Below are positions 28,192 through 37,292 of a stretch of DNA of 64,000 nt, in pieces. The notes beneath the pieces are model-generated. The model was not told the DNA's origin, did not search any database, and worked only from the letters and a program-made list of their open reading frames with translations. This DNA comes from Variovorax sp. (GTDB lineage Bacteria > Pseudomonadota > Gammaproteobacteria > Burkholderiales > Burkholderiaceae_C), in NCBI GenBank assembly GCA_025352265.1, contig JANXTS010000046.1:105907-169906 (forward strand), written 5' to 3'. Made by a program: the position numbers and the translations under genes. Numbering within the stretch: the first letter of the stretch is position 1; each line of letters starts with the position of its first letter.

Positions 28192-29202
28192 TCAGCGGCG
28201 CGTCGAGCGGGGATCGAGCACGAGATAGGAGAGGTCAGTCAGAAAGTTGATCACGAGGTAGACGACCGCCACAATCAGAGTGATGCCCATGATGGCCGGC
28301 ACATCGAGAGAAACAGCGCTGCGAAACGTGTAGCGACCGAGACCGGGCCACGAGAAGATGGTTTCAGTCATCACCGCGCCGGTCAGCAAGATTGCGTATG
28401 CGATGCCGGCGAGGGTAACAATCGGCAGCAAGGCGTTAGGCAACGCGTGGCGCAGCACGATACGCGTCTCGCTCAGACCTTTGGAGCGCGCCACGCGAAC
28501 GTAATCCTGCGTCAGCGAATCGAGCATGCTCGACCGAGTGGTCCGCGTGATGAGGCCCATCGTCGCAGCAGCAAGCACGAGTGAAGGCAGCACAAGATGC
28601 GCGGCCGCGTCACGGAAAGTCTCCCAATCGCCAGCGAGCATTGCGTCGATCGTATAGAGCCCGGTGATCGATTCAGGGGGGATTGACGATACATCGAGCC
28701 GGCCCGGCCCGGGCGCAATCTGAAGCCCACCGTAGAAGACCGAGAGCGCGATGAAGGCGAGCCAGAATGTCGGTGCCGAGACACCGAGCAGCGACACCAT
28801 CCGTGCCACGTGATCGACCCAAGTGTCGCGCCAGACGCCGGCCGCGATGCCAAGCGGAACGCCCACCATGACGGACACCAGGAATGCGACGGTGGCGAGT
28901 TCGAGTGTTGCCGGCGCGTATTGGCGAATGTCATCCATCACTGGTCGGAACGTCGATATCGACATGCCGAGATCGCCGTGCGCCAGATGGCTGATGAATG
29001 CACCGTAGCGGACCCAGACCGGCTCGTCGAGACTCCAGCGTGCCCTGAAGGCCTTAACGATCGCCGGATCGGAAGCCGCGAGGTCACCGAGCTGCGCCAA
29101 TACCGGATCTCCAGGAACCGTCGTAGAGATCATGAAGATGACGACGGTCGCAGCGAGCGCCGTCAGGAGCATCGCCATCAGGCGTTTTGCGATGTACCGC
29201 AT
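28192..29202 (-). CDS. Dipeptide-type ABC transporter permease (DppB-like)
   Basis: A 336-residue permease with six hydrophobic segments. The start MRYIAKRLMAMLLTALAATV is typical, followed by STTVPGDPVLAQLG, and the EAA loop appears as DYVRVARSKGLSETRIVLRH. The long periplasmic loop around residues 160-185 (GLQIAPGPGRLDVSSIPPES) is also usual. It is the second gene of the operon, 34 bases after the binding-protein gene. Confidence 0.94.
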   Translation of the reverse strand: MRYIAKRLMAMLLTALAATVVIFMISTTVPGDPVLAQLGDLAASDPAIVKAFRARWSLDEPVWVRYGAFISHLAHGDLGMSISTFRPVMDDIRQYAPATLELATVAFLVSVMVGVPLGIAAGVWRDTWVDHVARMVSLLGVSAPTFWLAFIALSVFYGGLQIAPGPGRLDVSSIPPESITGLYTIDAMLAGDWETFRDAAAHLVLPSLVLAAATMGLITRTTRSSMLDSLTQDYVRVARSKGLSETRIVLRHALPNALLPIVTLAGIAYAILLTGAVMTETIFSWPGLGRYTFRSAVSLDVPAIMGITLIVAVVYLVINFLTDLSYLVLDPRSTRR

Positions 29203-29236
29203 TCCCAGTTGTGCCTCGTTCGTTCCTACCGCCGTC

Positions 29237-30889
29237 CTACTTGGCCGGACGGATCTTTTTCATGTCCATCTTCCAAATATTCGCGGTGAGCTCAACACCG
29301 GTCACCGCCTTGTTCACGCCAACCCGGTAGATCGGCTGGAGCAGCGAGATGTAGTTGGCCTGGTCGATCAGCTGTTGCTGGTACTTCAGATAAAGGGCCT
29401 GTTGTGCCTTGGTGTCCTGCTCTCCGTGCGCCTTCTCGACGATGTCGAGCATCTCGGGCGACGGCTCCCAATACACACGCTTGGCAAGCCGCTGCACCGA
29501 AGCGCTAGCCCAGACGTATGGGTTGGGCGCTGTCGCGGTCCAAAAGGCCAGCGACGATTGCGTCTTGCCGCCGTTGAACTGAGTTCTCCAGTTGACAGCG
29601 TCCATCGGCTTCAAATCCATCTTGATGCCAACGCGCGACAGGTCGGACTGGATCTTTTGTGCAATCAGCTGGAACGAGGTACTGAAGTAGCTCGTGTTCG
29701 GATAGGTCAGCTCGAAACTGAAGCCGTCCGGATAACCGGCGTCGTTCAAAAGCTTTCTTGCCCGCGGGATGTCTTCCTTGAAGCCGAGCGACTTCGTCGA
29801 CGCTTCTGTGACACCCGCAGCGCCGATCGGGATGAAGGCAGGCGGGCGAAGCGAAAAGCCTCCGACCAGTCCTTTGATCAGACCGTCGTAGTCGATTGCT
29901 GCTGCGACGGCACGCCGCGCCTCGACCTTTGCCAGCGCGGCGTTCATGGTCGCGCTGTTAGTGAGCGTCATCAGGAAGGTGTCGACGCTATTCGTCTTCT
30001 CGATGGTCACGTCTTTGTTGCCGGCGAGGCTGTCGATCTGCTCGGAGTTGAGATTCATAGCGAGGTCAATGTCGCCGCGGCGGATCGCGAGCAACTGTGC
30101 GGCACCGTCGGCGATATGGCGGATCAGCACCCGCTCAAAGGGCGGCTTTTCGCCATGAAAGTACGGATTGCGTGCCAGCGTGACCTGCGCGTTTCGCTCC
30201 CACGAGACCATGTGATAAGCGCCCGTGCCACCGGAATTCCCGTTCATCCAGGCAGTTGCCTTGTCCTTGGTGGGCGCATCGGCCGTGCTGATCGCACCCT
30301 GAGCCTCAAGCATCTTCTTGGAATAGATCGAGAAGACCGTTCCGGTGAGGTCAATGAGATTCGAGGGCGCCGCCACCTTGAGAGTGATCTCAACCGCCAG
30401 AGGATCGATGATGTCAACTTTCACGAGGTTGGCGGCGTCGGCACTCGGTTGATCCTTCAAACTCATTAACCTGTCGAGCGAAAACTTAACGTCTTCGGCG
30501 GTGAGCTCGTCACCGTTCCAGAACTTCACCTTCGGTCTTAACTTGAAGATCCACGACTGTTTCGTGGAACCTGGTGTCCACGAAGTTGCGAGCGCGGGCT
30601 TGACGTCGGTGAGGTTGTCGGCAGAAAGCGTCACCAACGTTTCGTAAACCGCACCGAGGGTTAGCGGCGGAGAGAGATCTGCTTGGCGGGCTGGGTCGTA
30701 GGTGCGGCCATCGCCGATGTCCATGCCGATCACAAGCGTCTTCTTATCTGCCGCGAAGGCGATGCCTGCCGTCATGACGAAGGCGGCGCCGGCGAGGCAT
30801 GCGCCTGCCGCAATCTGCACCCCGGTTCGGCGTACCCGCAGGGCGATTCTCATTGACGCAGCGTAGGCGTCGATGTTGCGCTTCGTCAT
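29237..30889 (-). CDS. Dipeptide-type ABC transporter substrate-binding protein (SBP_bac_5)
   Basis: A 550-residue secreted binding protein. The ATG at 30887-30889 follows CAGGAGACACAC, a strong ribosome-binding site; the signal sequence is long (to about residue 46, AGIAFA-ADKK), and an internal ATG at 30853 is possible. Family motifs include SWTPGSTKQSWIFKLRPKVK, FWNGDELTAEDVKFSLDRLM and YPDGFSFELTYPN. It is the first gene of the sugar-acid cluster and should capture the cluster's substrate. Some SBP_bac_5 proteins bind oligosaccharides or sugar derivatives rather than peptides, which the context favours here. Confidence 0.93.
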   Translation of the reverse strand: MTKRNIDAYAASMRIALRVRRTGVQIAAGACLAGAAFVMTAGIAFAADKKTLVIGMDIGDGRTYDPARQADLSPPLTLGAVYETLVTLSADNLTDVKPALATSWTPGSTKQSWIFKLRPKVKFWNGDELTAEDVKFSLDRLMSLKDQPSADAANLVKVDIIDPLAVEITLKVAAPSNLIDLTGTVFSIYSKKMLEAQGAISTADAPTKDKATAWMNGNSGGTGAYHMVSWERNAQVTLARNPYFHGEKPPFERVLIRHIADGAAQLLAIRRGDIDLAMNLNSEQIDSLAGNKDVTIEKTNSVDTFLMTLTNSATMNAALAKVEARRAVAAAIDYDGLIKGLVGGFSLRPPAFIPIGAAGVTEASTKSLGFKEDIPRARKLLNDAGYPDGFSFELTYPNTSYFSTSFQLIAQKIQSDLSRVGIKMDLKPMDAVNWRTQFNGGKTQSSLAFWTATAPNPYVWASASVQRLAKRVYWEPSPEMLDIVEKAHGEQDTKAQQALYLKYQQQLIDQANYISLLQPIYRVGVNKAVTGVELTANIWKMDMKKIRPAK

Positions 30890-30944
30890 GTGTGTCTCCT
30901 GGCTCGGCCCAGTCCGAAAAAGGACGGCCGTTTGCTGTTGTTGA

Positions 30945-30957
30945 GAAACCGGTTACT
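30945..30957. promoter_or_regulatory. Probable LacI-family operator, proximal copy
   Basis: GAAACCGGTTACT with a perfect AACCGGTT palindrome centred on CG, the symmetry expected for LacI-family sites. It lies about 55 bases upstream of the start codon of the substrate-binding protein gene, where a bound repressor could block the promoter. An identical copy is at 31075-31087. The likely binder is the LacI-family regulator encoded in the same cluster. Confidence 0.7.
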
Positions 30958-31074
30958 TGGTCACGCAAAAAATTGTTGTGTATTGCTTTCCGCAACAACT
31001 CAAAATTTGGATTTACGAACAATTTGCGTGCACAAATGCCGGACGACTCGCTGCACTTCCCTTGAGGCAGCCAA

Positions 31075-31087
31075 GAAACCGGTTACT
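31075..31087. promoter_or_regulatory. Probable LacI-family operator, distal copy
   Basis: A second exact GAAACCGGTTACT, 130 bases from the proximal copy centre to centre and in the same orientation. Upstream bases also match (AAGAAACC versus GAGAAACC). The spacing suits repression by DNA looping by a tetrameric or dimer-of-dimer regulator. It is about 120 bases before the VOC gene and could also influence that gene. Confidence 0.65.
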
Positions 31088-31205
31088 CACTTTATGTGGG
31101 GAGGCTTCGTTGCCGCATTAGGGCGATCCCTAAGGCGCTTGATCGGCTGCCCGATCACATGGAAAATGCCGACGCCAAACTGCATGTCCAACAAAAGAAG
31201 CTCCG

Positions 31206-31631
31206 ATGCCACTGTCCCCATTTCACCTTGCCATTCCCGTGCATGACGTCTCCGAGGCGCGCGCCTTCTACGGCGAGACCTTTGGCTGCGCCGAAGGCCG
31301 TAGCAGTGACATCTGGGTCGATTTCGATTTTTTCGGACACCAGCTTGTGCTGCACCAGCAGCCGCTCTCGGCCGGGCAGATCGAGGCATCGACAAACCCA
31401 GTCGATGGGCACGACGTTCCGGTGCCGCATTTCGGTGTCGTTCTCGAATGGGCAACCTGGCATGCGCTCGCAAACAGGCTGCGCGCGCGAAACACCGCCT
31501 TTGTCATAGAGCCGGGGATCCGCTTTGAAGGCCAGGTAGGCGAACAAGCCACCATGTTTCTGTTGGATCCCTCGGGCAACGCGCTTGAGTTCAAGGCGTT
31601 CAAGGACATTGGCCAGCTCTTCGCGAGTTGA
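31206..31631 (+). CDS. VOC-family protein (glyoxalase/extradiol-dioxygenase fold)
   Basis: A 141-residue protein with paired beta-alpha-beta-beta-beta modules. It starts [20 protein letters not shown], typical of VOC proteins, with His in FHLAIPV, His in PHFGVVLEW and Glu in NALEFKAF as the probable metal ligands. It continues [14 protein letters not shown] and ends [14 protein letters not shown]. Role may be isomerase, dioxygenase or lyase; the substrate is unknown. It is divergent from the sugar-acid operon and shares its control region. Confidence 0.85.
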   Translation: MPLSPFHLAIPVHDVSEARAFYGETFGCAEGRSSDIWVDFDFFGHQLVLHQQPLSAGQIEASTNPVDGHDVPVPHFGVVLEWATWHALANRLRARNTAFVIEPGIRFEGQVGEQATMFLLDPSGNALEFKAFKDIGQLFAS

Positions 31632-32315
31632 GCCGTCTAGAAAGGCGCTTCGTGCTCATTCCAAGCGACCTCTTCGTGTATCTCAAGTCCGGGCGAGTCG
31701 GCCAGTGCAAGCGGTGATGCAGGACTGTTGCGGCCGATCCGAGATTGACCCCTTGCCGGTATCTTGCTGACCCGTACGCGAGCCTTGCAAAAAGCCAAAG
31801 ACCGGGATTTCGAGCTGGTGAGAAGAAGCTGGTTCAACTTCGGCATTTGGACCAAAAACACGCCGGAGCCGGCAGCCAATTTGCGTTCAAGGACGAACCG
31901 CGCGGTCGAGGGTGAGCGTTGTGGCATGTTCGCCGCCGTTCAAGGCGCCAATACGCAAGACGCGTCAGCGCAGCAGCATGACGATCAAGCGCCCTCTTGT
32001 CTCCCGTACAGGGTCACGGTTTCCTCAATCTTGTCGGCGCTGCGGCCGACCATCGCAACCGCGGCACCTTTCCGCTCAAAGCGCAACGCGCCAGCCCGAC
32101 CCTGTCGGCGCCGATAACGATGGCGCAACTGATGCCCCTTTACTGATTGGCCACGCTGTGACGTTGGTTCCTGTCCATCGATACGCGCTGCGGGTTGAAA
32201 TGAGGACACTGTAGAAAAACGCCTTCGTTTTGAGGGTCGAAGTAGGCGAATGATTTCTTCGCTTGAGCTTGCAATCTCACGCCGACGAAAAGTAAGGCGG
32301 CCACCATTGCTACCA
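31632..32315. other. Decayed intergenic region
   Basis: Nearly 700 bases without an intact gene. It contains an SDR N-terminal relic on the minus strand (31985-32135). The rest shows only short unrelated open frames, consistent with old gene debris. Confidence 0.5.
31985..32135 (-). pseudogene. SDR N-terminal fragment, frameshifted
   Basis: Read on the minus strand, one frame gives VIGADRVGLA, a Rossmann Gly-loop-like segment. After a shift to the next frame it continues ALRFERKGAAVAMVGRSADK and IEETVTLYG before a stop. Together these match the first 45 residues or so of a classical short-chain dehydrogenase; the remaining roughly 200 residues are absent. A relic, not related in position to the intact SDR at 19 kb. 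Confidence 0.55.
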
Positions 32316-32720
32316 ATGACTCTCTCAATCTTTCTTGCAGAAGACGATCCAGTGCTGCGGGATCAATTGATTGCAGTCATCGATGACGTGTGTGAGGCGC
32401 AGGTCGTGGCTTCTGCGGAAACTCAGTCGGCGGCAACGGAATGGCTGCACGACCATCCAGATGGTTGGGAACTGGCAGTCCTTGATTTGTATTTAAAGGA
32501 GGGCACCGGTTTTGGAGTGATCGAGAGCCTCTCAAGCTCAGAAGAAAAAGATCGTGTGATTGTGCTCACCAACTCGGCTAGCCCTGCGAACCGCGCGCGC
32601 TGCCTCCAGCTTGGTGCCCATGCTGTCTTCGACAAAACACTGGAGCTGAATGCGTTTCTCGATCACTGCAGAGAACGTAATTGCCACGTGCCGAGCGGAC
32701 TGTCTTTCAGGGAAAGGTAG
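32316..32720 (+). CDS. Orphan single-domain response regulator
   Basis: A 134-residue receiver domain starting at MTLSIFLAEDDP. It has the acidic patch AEDDP, phospho-acceptor Asp in LAVLDLYLKEGTGFG, Thr in VIVLTNSA and Lys in AVFDKTLEL. No kinase or output gene is adjacent. The start at 32316 is chosen over the in-frame ATG at 32250 because the receiver fold begins there. Similar small regulators feed phosphorelays; its partner is unknown. Confidence 0.8.
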   Translation: MTLSIFLAEDDPVLRDQLIAVIDDVCEAQVVASAETQSAATEWLHDHPDGWELAVLDLYLKEGTGFGVIESLSSSEEKDRVIVLTNSASPANRARCLQLGAHAVFDKTLELNAFLDHCRERNCHVPSGLSFRER

Positions 32721-33241
32721 GGGCTGCAGTTTCCGTACTCAGCAAATTGTCGGGCATCGACCGATACGCAAGCATTACAGATTTGCAGGTGAGTCGTCCG
32801 GGCGTTCGCTCGATGTCGGATGTTCGTTCCCAGCTTCTGCAGGCTCAAAGGCAACTCGCTTTCGCCGGGGAACCAAGAGAAGATAAGTCTTCACCCGGTG
32901 TGACGCGGCGATACCGCACACTCGCGTAGAGCAAGAGCATGAGTTTCTTGAGCCAAAGCTTCCGGGCGGACATGCCTTTATTGTTAGCCCCCATATAAGT
33001 GACCCATCGAACATGGGCACGGACTTTCCACACTTTCACTACGGCCTGAAGATCACGAGGACTGGCAATCAAATCCCCTCCCCGACCGTATCTTGCGGCC
33101 GTTGCATCAACCAACGATTCGCGACCTGCCCTGCCGACTCGACACTGTCTCTGTCTCTGTCTCTGTCCTTGTTCTTGCCTTGTCTTCCCGCGCCATCAAC
33201 CCCAGGGGTGTAAAAAACAATGAACGAGATTTGAGGAACAT
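32721..33241. other. Intergenic region with CTGTCT repeat
   Basis: No gene seen in about 520 bases. The end of the stretch should hold the MFS gene promoter. A hexamer microsatellite lies at 33145-33167. Confidence 0.4.
33145..33167. repeat. CTGTCT hexamer microsatellite
   Basis: Nearly four consecutive units of CTGTCT, about 75 bases before the MFS transporter start. Simple repeats close to a start can vary in length and alter expression; nothing here proves that. Confidence 0.7.
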
Positions 33242-34471
33242 ATGACCGCAACCCGTCGTGGCGAAACACTGCGCCAAATCCCCGCCGGCATATGGGTGCT
33301 CGGCTTTGTCAGCATGTTGATGGATATTTCCTCTGAAATGATCCATAGCTTGCTACCGCTGTTCATGGTTTCAACCTTGGGTGCCAACGCCCTCACGGTC
33401 GGTTTGATCGAAGGGCTGGCTGAATCCACCGCGCTCATCGTCAAGATATTTTCTGGGACACTGAGCGACTACCTCGGCAAGCGCAAAGGGCTGGCCGTCT
33501 TCGGATATGGCCTTGGTGCACTGACCAAGCCGCTATTTGCACTCGCTCCATCAATCGGCGTAGTGCTGACGGCTAGGTTTCTGGATCGGGTAGGAAAGGG
33601 AATACGCGGTGCGCCCCGCGATGCCTTGGTGGCCGACGTCTCGCCACCGCATCTGAGAGGTGCCGCCTTTGGTTTACGCCAGTCGCTTGACACTGTCGGG
33701 GCCTTCTTAGGCCCGCTGCTGGCAGTCGCCTTGATGCTGCTCTGGGCCAACGATTTCCGAGCCGTTTTTTGGGTTGCGGTAATTCCTGGGCTGATGTCCG
33801 TCGCGCTGTTGGCATTCGGTCTTCGGGAGCCTGCGTCCAAGCCAGTCGAGAAGCGGGTCAATCCGATCCGTCGCGAGAACCTTCGGCGCCTTGGCGCTTC
33901 GTACTGGTGGGTGGTGTGTATCGGCGCGGTGTTCACACTAGCCCGATTCAGCGAGGCGTTTCTGGTCTTGCGAGCCCAACAGAGTGGGGTACCCATCGCG
34001 CTGGTGCCGCTGGTGATGGTAGCGATGAATCTCGTCTACGCATTGGCCGCGTATCCATTCGGCAAGCTCTCGGACCGCATGAACCACCGTAAATTGCTGG
34101 CGGTCGGCCTCGTTGCCTTGATCGTGGCAGATATGGTGCTCGCGGCTAGCAACCATTGGGGCGTGGTGCTGATTGGCGTCGCGTTGTGGGGCGTTCACAT
34201 GGGCATCACGCAGGGATTGCTCGCGACGATGGTGGCAGACACCGCCCCCGCGGACTTGCGAGGCACGGCCTACGGGTTCTTCAATTTGGTTTGCGGCATG
34301 GCTCTGCTCGTGGCCAGCGTCGTTGCCGGGTTGTTGTGGGACCGATTCGGGCCGACGGTCACGTTCCATGCCGGCGCCGTCTTTTGTGTCGTGGCACTTG
34401 CAGGGCTAGCGTGCCAATCAATCGGTCCGAGCAGCAAGGCTTCTCGCTCGAGCGCGGACACAACGCCTTAA
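33242..34471 (+). CDS. MFS transporter
   Basis: A 409-residue membrane protein with about twelve hydrophobic segments. The start is the ATG after GAGGAACAT. The first helix carries GFVSMLMDISSEMIHSLLPL; the loop between helices 2 and 3 reads GTLSDYLGKRKGLAVFGYGL, which is the MFS signature (D-x-x-G-x-R/K), and RVGKGIRGAPRDALVAD follows. These segments resemble the drug/metabolite-type MFS proteins with the conserved MDISSEM helix. Substrate unknown. It stands alone between decayed regions. Confidence 0.9.
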   Translation: MTATRRGETLRQIPAGIWVLGFVSMLMDISSEMIHSLLPLFMVSTLGANALTVGLIEGLAESTALIVKIFSGTLSDYLGKRKGLAVFGYGLGALTKPLFALAPSIGVVLTARFLDRVGKGIRGAPRDALVADVSPPHLRGAAFGLRQSLDTVGAFLGPLLAVALMLLWANDFRAVFWVAVIPGLMSVALLAFGLREPASKPVEKRVNPIRRENLRRLGASYWWVVCIGAVFTLARFSEAFLVLRAQQSGVPIALVPLVMVAMNLVYALAAYPFGKLSDRMNHRKLLAVGLVALIVADMVLAASNHWGVVLIGVALWGVHMGITQGLLATMVADTAPADLRGTAYGFFNLVCGMALLVASVVAGLLWDRFGPTVTFHAGAVFCVVALAGLACQSIGPSSKASRSSADTTP

Positions 34472-34963
34472 CAGGCTCCTGAGATACCCTTTGCTCATCA
34501 GCAACCGAAAATGTTCGAACTCGAAGAACGCGGAAGGAGCGATCTTTCCGAGACTGCTGAGGAGTGTGGCACCCTTGAAGCGAGTAACTTTTTGATTCGA
34601 AATCAGAAGTTGAGCAGTCAGTTGAACAGTCTGTTAAGCGTCATTCGTCCGCTCTGATAGGTTATCTTCTGCCGAACGCAGCTGTACACGACCGCACTTC
34701 TTGGAGAGTGGTTTACCACCGGAGCCTCCAATTTTTTTATGGAGGGTGTGGCTATAACGTGTACCTTCTGCCACCCTGCCCCCGGCGTACTGCCACGGGT
34801 CAACGGAACAGCAATCTTCAGCGTGTCGGATGACGAACCGCACAAGGACCTCACGAATGCTCTGGGCTATTGCCTTCAAACACCGTTCGCACACCACAGG
34901 CCGACATTTCGGTGTGTTCGATGAATCGCCGACTCGCCAGAGACTGTCGCCTCGAAAAAAGGG
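34472..34963. other. Intergenic region
   Basis: No gene recognised. CCTCCA (34725-34730) and TGGAGG (34740-34745) could form a small stem around a T-rich loop. Otherwise unremarkable. Confidence 0.35.
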
Positions 34964-35761
34964 TTAAGCCTCGTTGAGGAACTTTACGATCTCGGCATTG
35001 ATGGCATCAGGATGAGTGACTGGCGCCATGTGGCCAAGTGCTGCAAACTCTACGACTCGGACACGGGGAAGAACTGGAAGAAGCGCTCGTGCCACCGCAT
35101 GCGCTGATTCAGGGGACGACTTACCGAGCATATATAGGATGGGGATGTCTAGCGCGGCAAAGGCCTCGACCGGTGTGGACTCGGTAAAAAGCGCGTGGGA
35201 CCACCGGCGCACGTTGGTCACCGATGCGGCGATTGCAGGCTTTCGCTGCAGCGGGGTTGCGCTCCAGCTTCCAGCACCCATCCAGAAGTCGATGAAGTGC
35301 CCAGCCGCAGCGTCCCGATCTCCGACGTCCAAGGCCTCGCCTGCGGCGCGCACTGCATTGCGGATGCCGTCTGCGCCATTGGGCGGAGGGCCCTTCGCGT
35401 CGACGACGGCGAACAGCGTGGGCTCGTACACCGCGAGGGCGCGAACACGACTCGGATTAACCAGAGCCGCAATCAGTGCAACGGCGGCACCGTAAGAGTG
35501 CCCGACTAAGGTGAACGGGGTGCCGGCGAGCGCCAAGACTGGCTCGATGAAGCTGACTTCATCGAGTAGGGAAATCTCGCGCTGAGAGTGCCAGTCCGGG
35601 CTCTTCCCGGAGCCGTAGGAGTCGGGGGCGAGCACACGATGGTTCTGGGAGAGTTGATCCATGAGGCCACGCCACTGCGCCGAGCTACTGGCGTTGGAAT
35701 GAATGCAGACCACTCCTGGGCCCGACCCCGCTTCGCGGAAATACGGTTGTGAACTGGGCAT
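34964..35761 (-). CDS. Alpha/beta hydrolase
   Basis: A 265-residue hydrolase. The start ATG at 35759-35761 is preceded by GGAG six bases away; longer in-frame starts add an unconserved stretch. The oxyanion region is VVCIHSNASSSAQW, the nucleophile elbow is LVGHSYGAAVAL with Ser in GHSYG, the catalytic acid is probably Asp in ALDIPILYMLG, and His is in ALGHMAPVTHPD. The fold is that of esterases, haloperoxidase-like and C-C bond hydrolases; the substrate is not evident. Confidence 0.9.
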   Translation of the reverse strand: MPSSQPYFREAGSGPGVVCIHSNASSSAQWRGLMDQLSQNHRVLAPDSYGSGKSPDWHSQREISLLDEVSFIEPVLALAGTPFTLVGHSYGAAVALIAALVNPSRVRALAVYEPTLFAVVDAKGPPPNGADGIRNAVRAAGEALDVGDRDAAAGHFIDFWMGAGSWSATPLQRKPAIAASVTNVRRWSHALFTESTPVEAFAALDIPILYMLGKSSPESAHAVARALLPVLPRVRVVEFAALGHMAPVTHPDAINAEIVKFLNEA

Positions 35762-36628
35762 ATTGAACTCCAAGTGTGCGGGGTTGCGAGGCCTAACGTT
35801 CGAACTGAGCGTCATGCTGAACCAGGCGCAACGGAAACGGAACACTGAACCAGTAGACCTGGGAACGCACGAGCACGAGCACGAGCACGACCGCGGGGTA
35901 CGTGAGCTCGCGACGAATGAGAAAACGGATCCGAAGAAAAGACGCGGTAGCTCTTACGCGACAAATAGATAGATGACGCCGAAAAAGATGACACCACCGC
36001 TATCACTTGCGTGAAAGCCGAGGCTTGCGCGCCAGATGCTGGTTTACCGTGTGATGGCTGACAAGACCTCTTGCATTCTTTGAACCAGCGCAAAGTCACG
36101 AGGCCGAAGCTTTTGTCCTCGGAACGTTTACGGCGCATGTACGCTTCCGAGGTGAAGCACGATGGCCGCGCTCGCGGAGAAAAGGACGGATTCGACAACC
36201 GGCACGTAATTCATTCATGTGGCCTAACTCAGTGTCGACTGCAACAGCCCAAAGGCCATATCTCGGCGCTTCCATCTGTCTAGATTGGCAGACCGAAACG
36301 CTACAGGGCGTTTTAGCTCTGGCCGAAACCCATGGACCGTATGACCCGTATCGAATTGAACGATGAGACCCGCAGCGGCTCATCTTTTTGCGCGCCAAGC
36401 GCCGGCTGGACCAAATGCATGTGCGGGTCCGCATTTTTGACTATACCCTGGCTGCGCGCCGCCGATATGCGTCTCTCTGAGCGGACCAGCATTCCGGGAG
36501 CGCATGCAGTGACGCAGTCAGTGGACGCCGTGGGACCCTATTTCGGCGACGTGCTGTCGCGACCCATTCGCATGAACGAACGAAGCTTTAACGAAGTTCG
36601 GCTTCAAACGTGTTTACGCCCCGGCTTC
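35762..36628. other. Long non-coding or decayed stretch
   Basis: About 870 bases in which I recognise no gene. It holds a GCACGA repeat (35867-35890). Short open frames on both strands show no family resemblance. Confidence 0.4.
35867..35890. repeat. GCACGA tandem repeat
   Basis: Four perfect consecutive GCACGA hexamers in the intergenic region upstream of the alpha/beta hydrolase gene (whose start is at 35761 on the minus strand). Confidence 0.75.
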
Positions 36629-37036
36629 TTATTGGCTGCGTCCGAGAAACAGCATGTAGAGATCATGAAGATTGCGCCCGAAGCTGGGCGGGCCTTCCAG
36701 CACGACCGTCGCACCTTTCCAGCCCCGGTCCTCGACGAAAAATCGACGCTCCGGCGACGCCGCCCCAGCGCTCGGGAAAAGCGCCACGACAGGATGTCCA
36801 TCCCGGATTGCCGCAACCACCGCTTTCACCGACACCACCACCTCGCCCGCACCGTTATGGCCGGCAATGTGCTCGCGCGGCTGCCAGAGCGCAGCAGTGA
36901 CCAAACCTTCCATGTCCAACGCAACTTGCAAAATGACGAAACCGCTTCGACTGCCACCGTTGCTTCGACGAACTTCGTGGTACTTCGACGGAGCCGGTAA
37001 CCGACGCGCCGATGCCAAAAGCTCAGTATTTGTCAT
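36629..37036 (-). CDS. Hypothetical protein
   Basis: A 135-residue frame. The segment VVVSVKAVVAAIRDGHPVVA-LFPSAGAASPERRFFVED-RGWKG reads like a real protein core, resembling small conserved hypothetical proteins of soil betaproteobacteria in which a GDxVxALFPS...PERRF pattern recurs (recollection). An overlapping long frame on the plus strand lacks such features. Start (ATG at 37034-37036) and function are unsure. Confidence 0.45.
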   Translation of the reverse strand: MTNTELLASARRLPAPSKYHEVRRSNGGSRSGFVILQVALDMEGLVTAALWQPREHIAGHNGAGEVVVSVKAVVAAIRDGHPVVALFPSAGAASPERRFFVEDRGWKGATVVLEGPPSFGRNLHDLYMLFLGRSQ

Positions 37037-37292
37037 GACCAGATGGTGATCCGTAACGACCGGCTATTCTGTGCGCTGACGCACCATAAGCAGAAAAGTA
37101 CGCTTAAAGCCGTTGGCGATGTACAGTGTCCCACTGGTCTTCAACGGATTCTTCTATCTGAATTCGCAGGTCGTCGACGGGCTCCTGTACATATCTTCCT
37201 TATGTTGCGCAGCAACGCAGCGCGCGGGATTCGTCGTCGAAAATCAGACGCGTCACAGAGCAGTACGCGAAGTCAGTTCAAAAAAGGACGGC

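Larger units (their letters stand above)
30890..31205. promoter_or_regulatory. Divergent control region of the sugar-acid cluster
   Basis: About 316 bases between the binding-protein gene (minus) and the VOC gene (plus). It contains two identical 13-base sites described separately and an AT-rich middle. The promoter(s) must lie here, but I cannot assign -35/-10 boxes with confidence. Confidence 0.6.

Noticed and set aside
29132..30469. 445-codon open frame on the plus strand over the SBP_bac_5 gene
   Set aside because: Antisense shadow; the minus-strand frame has a signal peptide, a strong ribosome-binding site and family motifs.
33145..35890. Simple hexamer repeats as a possible CRISPR array
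   Set aside because: Units are six bases and directly adjacent with no spacers; no cas genes in the window.
36332..37000. 222-codon plus-strand frame
   Set aside because: Overlaps a more protein-like minus-strand frame, and its translation is Arg/His/Pro-rich without any motif.
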